Source of the DNA: Durusdinium trenchii
Lineage: Eukaryota > Sar > Dinophyceae > Suessiales > Symbiodiniaceae
Assembly: GCA_963970005.1 (NCBI GenBank)
Contig: CAXAMN010008569.1
Span: forward strand, 179,944-243,943
DNA: 64,000 nt
Direction: 5' to 3'
Part shown: one piece after another, positions 55,985 through 64,000 of the stretch
How the letters are laid out: the number at the start of each line of letters is the position of its first letter
Position numbering within the stretch: position 1 is the stretch's first letter
Program-made: the position numbers and the translations under genes
Notes under the pieces: generated by a model
The model's database searches: none
What the model saw: only the letters and a program-made list of their open reading frames with translations
Told to the model about the DNA's origin: nothing

Positions 55985-57605
55985 GCTTGATGAAATCCTT
56001 GCGCCACTGCTTGAGGATCTCAGTGACCTGGCGTATCAAGGCAACGGTCAACGAGCGCAACCAAGAGTGGGGAAACAAATTCACACTTTTGTCTGTATTT
56101 CAACATATCAGCACTTCTTGATTCTTCCAATGCGCCCCGTGGTGCTCCTAGCGTCCGCCCACCTCGTCGTCCAACTCCTCCAATGGTTGGCCCTTCAACG
56201 AAGGCCCCGAGGAGACCTATCAGGATCAAGGTGAGGAACCAAGGTCTCAAAGGCCAAAGGAAATGACAGCTGCAAAAGAACATAGACATGGTTCGAGACT
56301 CGGCTACCCCAGGGTATGAAATCACCTTGATCTGAGAGGTTCACGGCAAATTCTGGAAGAAAAACGCTGCCTTCTGCTTTTGGGATATGAGCATTATTGT
56401 ATTCCCAATCTGCCTCCCCCACCCCTCGCTCTCCCTCCCTCCACCCTTAAAGGTAAGACCGCGATTGACAGCTTCCCATAGAGTCACAGTCTCCAGAATG
56501 CATCCCATGTCAGGCTTTCGCACAACTGCCCTGCCTTACTCAGATCTTCTAGCCTCAGGGAGTCTTGAAAGAGATCCGCTTTTGTGTCAAATTGGGTCTT
56601 AGCTCTGCACTCTTGCTCCATCTTGATCCAATTCCCGAAGTTTGTTACCACGCAATGAACGAACTTGTTAGATGGCACTTTTGGAACCTATAGCCTATGA
56701 CCGTTGAAAAATGGCACTGATGCATACTGTTTTGCTAAATAATTGTAACCCAAGTGCTGCTGAGACACAGCTTCTGCACGACGGGATTGGCATGCCAGGC
56801 CTCACTCACAGCAGCATTGCAGCAGTAAAAACTGCTCTTTACTTCTCGAAGCGAGGACTGAGCGAGTGGCCATTCCACCCAGTCGGAAGCTTGTTTGGCA
56901 TCCAAAGTCCTGCTTCATCGGCACTTCCTGACAGCTTGCTTGATGGGGACAATTATGGAACAAGCGGCAACAAGCCTGAAGTATCGTCAAACCTGTCTGC
57001 CACATCGATGTCCTACCTGACGGGACTGGACCTTGATCACATTCTCCAACGTCTCTTCGGTGTGAGATGCTGAAAGATCCCGCAACTGCTTCGAAGCCTC
57101 AAGGCTATATAGCAGTACGATATATATATATATACAGTAGTAGGATTATAGGAGAAGCAGCTACAGTAGCAATGATGAGACATGCTTTCCCTAAAGGCAG
57201 GACCTCAAGTCTGCAGTCTTCTTGCCATTTGTGATTGACCAATTGCAACAAAATAGACATTTTAAAAGCAGGTTTGACCTGGTCACTGATGCAGTCGTGT
57301 TGCCTCCACACCAAGCCGTTTTAATGACTGCACCTCCTTGGTGGGGTCACTAGCACCTAAGCAACACCAAGGGCTGATGCTCCAAGCGAGGATGACCAAC
57401 TGGCCACTTTCAAAGATGCTCTGGAAAAGTCTTACCTTCAACGTGATCTAAGGGGAAGCACTCTCGGTGTTCAAAGACTCCAAAAGTCCTCAAACAGGAG
57501 CGTCATGCTCAAAGGAGCCGAGTTCAAGGGAAAGCAACATGACCTGTGCAGCGGCTAGCCTTGCGCTTCCTCAAGTACATCCCAAGTTTGAACCTGAGCT
57601 GCCGC
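55985..57605 (-). CDS. helical-protein gene copy 1, block d (seven exons)
   Basis: 57560-57605 (AAAQVQTWDVLEEAQ; GC), 57460-57488 (LLESLNTES; GC), 57041-57097 (ASKQLRDLSASHTEETLEN; GT), 56871-56927 (MKQDFGCQTSFRLGGM; GC), 56772-56800 (AWHANPVVQ; GC), about 56530-56553 (LEDLSK) and about 55990-56027 (VTEILKQWRKDF). Copy-2 lengths are 46/46, 29/29, 57/60, 57/57 and 29/29 nt. The frame of the 57-nt exon is fixed by synonymous differences between copies rather than by openness, since all frames are open. The last two ends are approximate. Confidence 0.8.
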
Positions 57606-58477
57606 CTGTCAGCAGAAAGAGTGAGGGATAAACAATAGTAATATATAGCATAAATAAACAACAATTCAGTGATCAAAGAGGAAAACAGGGATCAACAAAT
57701 ATAAGTATGTCCCAGTGAGCAACGAAGGAAAAAGCTATTAGGGAAAGGACAGCAGCAGGAGGACCATGAAAGGACGTTGGCAACACATAATCAAAAAGCT
57801 TAGGCAAGGGCGTGCAATATTTGGTGTGGATATGCGGCGGGTGACCGCATATCAGTGCATTGGCAAAAGTAGTGCGGATTTCGTGGTGCGGGAGGGAGGT
57901 TGCAAACTACCAGACCCTGAAGGCACCACAAAATAGATCATCATCGAAGACTATACACCCCACTGCCTCATCAATGAAGGGCACTCAGAAAGTGGCGCAA
58001 GGACCAAGGCAACCAGGTAGCGTGTTGTTTTTCGCACACTTCGTGTTTTTGACCAATGGACCACGAGGCCAGCGGACCAGGAAAGGGACCAGGGGACCAA
58101 TGGACCAGGGGACCTACTCAGGATTATGTTTGATCCTGTTCTTGCGTATTATCTTATTGATCCGGTTCTTATTTGTCTGATCCTGTCTTTTTTGATCTAG
58201 ATGCCCAGCAAAGAACTCGCGCATTCATACTCTCATGCCAAGAACCCACTTCTAAACAGCGCTTGCAAGGGCCTCTGCACGTCGTGCACGATGTGTAGAG
58301 CCTCCACCGCTCTTCACGCTTCTTACAGCCTCAGTGAAGCGGCCGCCACCAGGCTGAATGAGCGGTTTTGGGATTTGCTTGTGGCCATTTGTGCAGGTCA
58401 TGGCGGAAAAGGGTCATGTATCCCTTGCACAACTGCATCCATTTGAAGTCACTGACGGCCATGCCTAAGTCCACGGC

Positions 58478-59381
58478 TTGCTGAGCTTCGACTAGAAGCT
58501 GAAGTGGCCCTCGATCCTTCACAAGGCCACTTTCTTACTCTTGCAGCCGTTGCTGCAAGCTGCTCAGGTAGTCAACTCATGCAAAATCGCTCCGTACTCA
58601 AGGCGCACTCTACTGCTTTCAGGCAGCCTGCTGCACCTGAGCTGTGGGCCCAAACTCTTGCATCATCCTCCGTAACATCTTTTTGAAGCTTGTTTTTTTG
58701 CACTTGTCCCATGCATCAGTGCACATGGCAAACCCAAGATCCCGGCTCTTCTTCTGGTCCCGGATCACCTCATGGATCGCCTGCCTTCCTGCAGGGTCAC
58801 TCAACGCCAGTTCCGGGCAAACATGCAAATGATGACATGTTGCTGCTTGCCTGCGGCATTCGGCTCAGCCACTAAAGAACCACTGGCCTAGCTGTGTGAA
58901 GTCCAAAACCAGAGGCAAATATCTGTCCAAGCGTCTGTCCCTGCAAAGCATCCCCAAAAAAAAACTGGGTATGGGGCATCCGCTTCTTTCCGTGCCAGGT
59001 CCAAATCATGCTTCAAGGCCACATACCTTAGAGGTTCATCAGCAACACCACTTCAGCACAAGAAGGCCACACCTCCTACTTGGCAACTGCTCCTGGTATG
59101 AGTGCCCGCTGCCGGTGAACGACTGGCAAATTGGTGGGGACCAAGCGTGTCCATGATCTGCTTCCACCCCTGAGCCTCAAGAAATTCCACTCAATACGCT
59201 TCCACTTTGGGCAGCTCCTTGGCTCTATCCAAGGCCTCATCACAAGCATTGGCAGCCTCAGCTTTCTTCATGGCCTTGTGACCTTGGAAGCTGTGAAGCC
59301 ACGGCTGCAATGGGTGGAGTGCAACTTGCGATTGGGGACGTGACAAGCTGACTTTGCTGCTGCCTGCTCCTTTGCCAGGGC
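58478..59381 (-). CDS. helical-protein gene copy 1, block c (six exons)
   Basis: 59349-59381 (ALAKEQAAAKS; GC), 59236-59274 (AMKKAEAANACDE; GC), 59147-59175 (AQGWKQIMD; GC), 58981-59026 (YVALKHDLDLARKEA; GA), 58589-58636 (AGCLKAVECALSTE; GA) and 58478-58509 (PLQLLVEAQQ; GC). The first three and the fourth are contiguous here (about 400 bp), whereas their partners in copy 2 are separated by 7.3 kb. The last two are one exon in copy 2. A further frame at about 58640-58800 (RDQKKSRDLGFAMCTDAWDK) is exon-like, would need one extra base of phase, and has no partner. Confidence 0.8.
58510..58588 (-). other. 79-bp intron present only in copy 1
   Basis: Donor GAGC|GATTTT (GA type), acceptor CGAG|GGCCAC. 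Removal gives STER-PLQLLVEAQQ, matching the unbroken NADRGPLEELVEAQQ of copy 2 except for one residue. Confidence 0.7.
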
Positions 59382-59568
59382 CTGCTTGGGGCACAAAAAA
59401 AACCAAAGAACTACAGCACATCAAAGCCTCACACCTGAAATGACACCAGCAATGTCCCACTCAAAGCCGACCAATCACACTAGACTCTCAACGTGGGGAC
59501 TGCCTATAATCCCCATTATCTCCGACAATGCAATTGGAGTGTTTGACTTTAAGTTTTGGAGGGGGACC

Positions 59569-59672
59569 TTAGTAGCTTCTAGCTACTAGTAACAAGTGCA
59601 TCGCTACTAGTAACAAGGGCATTATATACTAAGAAGCTACTAGTAGCGATGCCCTTGTTACTAGTAATTAGC
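59569..59672. repeat. ACTAGTAACAAG family, head-to-head copies forming a long hairpin
   Basis: The forward unit ending ACTAGTAACAAGGGCAT and a reverse unit ATGCCCTTGTTACTAGT are separated by about 30 bases, giving a stem of about 19 bp. Confidence 0.7.
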
Positions 59673-60150
59673 TTGAATTGCAAGTGTTTGACATTCGAAG
59701 GAAATTGTGCAAAGGCCGTTTTGGAAGAGAAATGCGGGTTTGACCGCACGGAAGCCAAGAACTTATCTGTACATTGACATGTGTGATGATGATGCAGTTA
59801 TGCACTGATTCCGGCAACGCACTCATGCTCTTTGGACCAGTTTGGACAAACGTGGAATTGTACGGACAAATCGCACCGTCCAAAACCGGCACACGCATGA
59901 TGCCCACACTTTGTCAAATTTATCGGAAAATGCACAAAGTTATCAAACAATATGCGAGAATTCAATATAACGGCTGCTGGCTTCTTGCGTGGCTTTCCTG
60001 AAAGGAACCGCATGGACTTCTTTTTTGAGCGAGCGGCTCTGAACAAAAGACAAAAGACTCTGTAAATTTTGTCCAGAAACAAATTCTTTACCATGGTAAA
60101 TCTCTCCCAAATCGAAGGTCCAAGGTCTTCAATCACAGGAGCTTCTCCAC

Positions 60151-61670
60151 CTGCAACTCCATAGCATCTCCAAGGGCCAACAAGCGGTGGCCTGTATGCT
60201 CTGCCTCCACAAAGCCGCGCAACAAATGAAGACTCTTGGAGACAGTTGGGATCTTGCTTCTTAGGTTCTTGCGGTTCTTGCTGCAACCTCTTGTATCAGG
60301 ACTTTGGAGGTTCCGAATTCCTCCCTGCAAACAGTGCCGTCGGCCCCAAGCTGCCTTCTTTCGTCGGACAAGCCTGCCAAAAAGGGCTCGGGCATCGTCG
60401 CATGAGAGTCCGTTGTGTGCGTTGCTGGCCTCTGCCGCTGCTGTTGCAACTCCTCATCAAACTGTGCGGCGCACCTAGCAGCCTCCGCCAAAGCGGACCT
60501 GGCATGCGACCACAGCAACTATCTCGAGCAGCTTGGCCTACAGTAGCTGAGGGTTGGACTGGCGTTCGGCATCACTTACACTTGTCTCCAGGATCTTTCG
60601 CAAGCCGTGAGTGGAAGCCAGTGGTTGAGGAGTTGCCAGCTCCTGCAATTCGGCCATGTCTCCCATCCTTTCCCCCAAAAAGGAAACTGGTTCATATATT
60701 ACATATATATATATATACAGTATATATACATACGGTATACGTACAGTGTATACTGAATGCTTCCTTACTTCCTCCCATGTCTCCTGAGCAATCAAATCCA
60801 ACTCTTTAGCCAACTCACACCTGTACTGGAATCGAACACGCACGTTGGATTTGAATGTTGATTTGAAGTTCAAAAATGAAAAGATTCTCAGGAAAGTGCC
60901 AGAGGTCCAGCAGCTCCTGCCATGCATCACCTGAAAAGAAGTTGAGATGATCAAGACTCCCCATATCTCCCCATGACGCTGACATTCCCGGAAGCGTCGT
61001 GGAGCACCGTGAACATCTATACACGAACCTCTCAGAAGAGGAAGTGCATGGAAGTGCTGTCCATGTTAGTGTTGAGCATCAGAAACTTACATAGAATTTG
61101 AGTCAGGCCAGGCCAGGTCTGAAGCCTCGTGCGCTACAAGTACCCTCTTATCTTTGCCAACCCCCAAGCCATCCCGTTCTGACGAGACACAGCACTCAGA
61201 CATTATCGGCGTTGCTTCTTGAGAACCTGTCTCGAGGACAGTTGAATGTCCAACACCATAGTGGTGACTGACAGACTTGATGCCAATGCCCCCCAAACAA
61301 ACGCAGAAGACATCCATCTCCCCCTCTGGTCCACGTCTCATGCCAATAAATTTCTTGTGGTATGCAGCACCTCCCTGGCCCACCCTACCTGCAGCTGCCG
61401 CTTTCGCACGGCAAAACGCCAAACCTACAGTATTCGACTTCCATGTGTTGGCGCGAAAAGGCACAAGCTGCCTACAGGGCCTACAGCAAAGCTTCTCCCT
61501 TCAAGGTGCACATAGGTTTCCACGTTTAAACCGTGCTCAAACCCCAGAAGAGCAAACAAACCACAACGTGCTACAAAAATACACCATGCTACAATGTTAC
61601 ATAATGTATCATAGTGTTCGTTGATGTCTGCCGCCCCACCCTCTGCAAGTTCGCTCTGCAGGCGCTGTAC
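60151..61670 (-). CDS. helical-protein gene copy 1, block b (six exons)
   Basis: 61640-61670 (VQRLQSELAE; GT), 60888-60930 (DAWQELLDLWHFP; GA), 60784-60820 (ELAKELDLIAQ; GA), 60560-60642 (ELATPQPL...HGLRKILETSVSDAER; GT), 60426-60498 (SALAEAARCAAQFDEELQQQ; GC) and 60151-60204 (AEHTGHRLLALGDAMELQ; GT). Introns are short (61-141 bp among the last exons) apart from the first. Phase is continuous through all six. The peptide SALAEAARCAAQFDEELQQQ is identical in both copies, the strongest conservation seen. Confidence 0.85.
60690..60742. repeat. TA-rich tract with ACAGTATATA motif
   Basis: Intronic, between exons 60784-60820 and 60560-60642. The motif ACAGTATATA is shared with many other intronic TA tracts. 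Confidence 0.7.
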
Positions 61671-62305
61671 CTTGGCCATGTCCCGCTGAAAACCGAACTC
61701 GGTGTTTGCTTGAAACCCACAACCAACGGCCAAGCTGAAGAACACACTCCGACCGACACATCAAGTGGTTTGGTGAACAAACCATGGGTCGCACTTGGAA
61801 ACAAGGTTTCTTACTGGCCATCCACTTCCACGTTGGTGAGCTGGAGAGTAGAAGTATGGCCAAGACTTACTCATACAATGTATGTCTTAAGTCTTAAGTG
61901 CCCACAATGCTCAAGAGCATACGTCTGGTTTTGGTTATAAGGCTCCCACCAAAGCACAATTTCTGGCACGGCGGACTTCCACCCCTGAGCTGGCTGCATC
62001 ATGGACACCTCATAGCAAGGCATATCCGGGACAACAAGGCTATTGCATGGCAAAAACACAGTCTGCGACGATGCGACCAGAATTTTGCAAGGACGCTACG
62101 AGACTTCTCGTTACTTTTGGCATTAGGTAGATCCACAATTATCTTGATGGGCATCCATCTAAATCTAGAGTCTAGGAGGGCTTAGTTATAAATCGAGGTG
62201 TGACATTGGCAGAGCAAACCAACATGTGGAATTGCTTACCTTTCTGACAGAAGGAACGAATCACATCACCCAAGAATCAATATTTGCCAGATGCTGCCGA
62301 GTCAC

Positions 62306-63963
62306 CGGTCAACTGGCCCAGCTGGTGTTCGAAAGCCACGACTCGCCGGGCCGCAGTGGTTAACTCATGGGCACACAAAGCTTCAGAGGCCTGCAAAGAG
62401 TTGGTTAATCGGCACGAGTTGGTCCTTCAAAAATGACTCCTCAGCCACCTATATATATATTATATATATAATTATATATATACTATGTATGTAGATTGAA
62501 TAGAAGGCAAGGAAAATTATTTACTTTTGAGTCCTGGGGAGCCGCTGGGCCGAAACCAAATGAAAGCTGAAGTCTGAAGCAAGGGTTTCCGCAATTGTCA
62601 TGATGCCCTGTTCTGTGCACGGAATGTCGGCGAATTGGAGTTTGGGGACTTCTCACAATTTCATAAAAATTATTCAAGCCTTCTGAGCTGCACTGGCTGT
62701 CTCTGCCGTTTCCCGGGTAGCCTGCCCAGGCATCTGAAGCTCCAGTGCTCAAAGTCAGGGAGCCCAAGCCACATCAAACCAAACAAACATCAAACCAAAT
62801 GAATGGACAGTTCTGTCAAGAGCTGGGTTCACGTCCTCATCGGGTGGGCAATCCACGGTTCCAAGAAACACAGACCACTTGTTGTCACTGAAGTCAGCTA
62901 GCCACCAACTTGCAATTTCTTTTTGCAACCGACTCAGCCTCTCCTCTGCCAAGTCTGCCTGGAGACTTCCCCAAATCTTTTGCAGGTCCTGCAATTGCAG
63001 GTCTGCAATTTCCTTAATCTACCAGTCCTTCACCCTATCTTGTTGGGTTCCTGCCAGGCTTGCCAGGCTTCTGCTTCGCAATCCTCCTTGGCCGCCTGGC
63101 ATGAAACCGCAGGTAATCCACGGACTTTTGCGCTTTCGTTCGCGCCTCGCAGGCCGCTTTTGCCGCCGCGCTCTCCACCGCCAAAGCTTTCAAGGCCTCG
63201 CCCTGCAGGAGGGCGGCACCTGGTGAAACGGGCTGCCAATAGACAGGGCCCTACTGAACCCAGCTAGTGAAAAACATCTAAGTTAAACAGTCAGTGAACT
63301 TAAAAACGTATTGTTAAATAAAGCCTAATCACTTCTTTGTTGTTCTCCGCCAGGGTGCTGGATTCGATCAAAATACCGTCCAGCATGTTGGCTGTTTCAC
63401 ACACATGTATCCTCCTGCATTCAGTGTAGATGATACATACTTTGCTTTATACTAGACGTACAATATGTATGTTCAGGAATATTGTGTATATTGGAAGATA
63501 TTGGAAGGATATACGTCTCAATATGTCACAGGTATGTGCATACCTATGGCCGCCTATGGTTGGTATATCTTCTGCAGTGATTAAGACTACCTAGTTTTAA
63601 GCGGGTCGACTCAAGTAAGGCACAAGCTCGCCTAGGGCAAATGCTCCCTTCTGCTGCGGGCGGTCCCGTTCACGACGCATGGCCTTGGACTTCGCCCAAG
63701 CGGACATCACAGGCATGGTGTGGATTACATCTGCGTCATTGTCGCTGGGGGGTTGGTACAAATCCCTCATTGGTCGAACAATGGCATCTGTGGTACCCAT
63801 CAGCCCTGTAGCTCCCAGCAGCCCGCTGCTTTGCGAGTTCCTGCAAGGATGAAGCGATTCCTATTGTCGCATGCAGGACTGCTCTGGGATCATCCTCTTT
63901 GACTACTTTTGCTGGAAGCACATTCTTTCAAGCCTCATCAAAGACCGCAATTCGCCTGGCAGC
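62306..63963 (-). CDS. helical-protein gene copy 1, block a (six exons)
   Basis: 63934-63963 (AARRIAVFDE; GC), about 63823-63840 (ELAKQR; GC), 63146-63219 (AALLQGEALKALAVESAAAK; GC), 62944-62988 (DLQKIWGSLQADLAE; GA), 62680-62721 (ATRETAETASAAQK; GC) and 62306-62390 (ASEALCAHELTTAARRVVAF; GT). A further exon-like stretch at about 63600-63700 (KAMRRERDRPQQKG) may bridge the phase between the second and third. Block a begins 37 bp from the window edge, so upstream exons are outside. The protein is a long alpha-helical, Ala/Glu/Lys/Gln-rich chain without a recognisable domain. A structural or scaffold role is only a guess. Confidence 0.8.
62447..62486. repeat. TA-rich microsatellite
   Basis: Intronic (TA)n tract of copy 1. 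Confidence 0.85.
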
Positions 63964-64000
63964 CTGCGGCATTTGTCGAAAATTTCGGAGTCTCAGTGGC

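Noticed and set aside
1..64000. Dinoflagellate spliced-leader gene (CCGTAGCCATTTTGGCTCAAG type)
   Set aside because: Searched by eye for CCGTAGCC and GGCTCAAG. Only unrelated partial matches (for example CCGTAGCTTCG in the array) were seen.

Overview
This window looks like nuclear DNA of a dinoflagellate, most likely a Symbiodiniaceae-type genome. The evidence is its splicing: well-supported genes are cut into many small exons, nearly all acceptors read AG followed by G, and donors are a mixture of GT, GC and GA. Almost every supportable coding block lies on the minus strand, as expected for unidirectional dinoflagellate gene blocks. Long open frames are rare because exons are often only 30-150 bases. 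I assembled gene models by hand from family motifs, reading phase and comparison of duplicated segments. The organism assignment is inference.

Layout along the minus strand, from right to left. (1) 63.96-52.9 kb: copy 1 of an unrecognised, Ala/Glu/Lys/Gln-rich, helical (probably coiled-coil) protein gene of more than 25 small exons. (2) 45.85-44.92 kb: a small gene with an acidic N-terminus and a WAWYIFP-type (DUF1810-like) core. (3) 44.36-42.16 kb: a two-exon, secreted or membrane-anchored glycosyl hydrolase resembling GH128/Asl1, with a Thr-rich stalk. (4) 41.55-32.3 kb: a second many-exon coiled-coil gene, distantly similar to the first. (5) 32.33-28.12 kb: a nearly complete Ariadne-type RBR E3 ubiquitin ligase. 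(6) 27.43-8.12 kb: copy 2 of the helical gene. One of its introns (14.72-22.07 kb) contains class-3 lipase exons and a 2.2 kb tandem array. (7) 7.8-6.97 kb: unassigned exon-like pieces. (8) 433-1: a Pro/Ala/Lys-rich repeat exon running off the left end.

Copies 1 and 2 share exon order, lengths and phases across about 10 kb and 19 kb respectively, while their introns no longer align. This calibrates splice sites and shows donors switching between GT, GC and GA. One 79-bp intron is present in only one copy.

The most unusual element is the 18.4-20.6 kb array. Its ~400-bp units carry a ~92-nt motif whose helices are re-formed by different bases in different units: an enclosing stem, a small hairpin, a long hairpin, and a pairing of the long hairpin's loop with the strand just after it. 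This is the pattern of a conserved pseudoknotted RNA or folded single-stranded DNA, and I could not match it to a known family.

Other mobile or repeat content includes a Mutator-like MITE (3625-4494) with a 10-bp target duplication, a TA-flanked element with 23-bp terminal inverted repeats (47083-47788), a family with conserved ends around swapped simple repeats (17.0-17.7 and 34.6-34.9 kb), about 14 copies of a dispersed ACTAGTAACAAG family, and numerous microsatellites. There is a 10-N assembly gap at 18703-18712.
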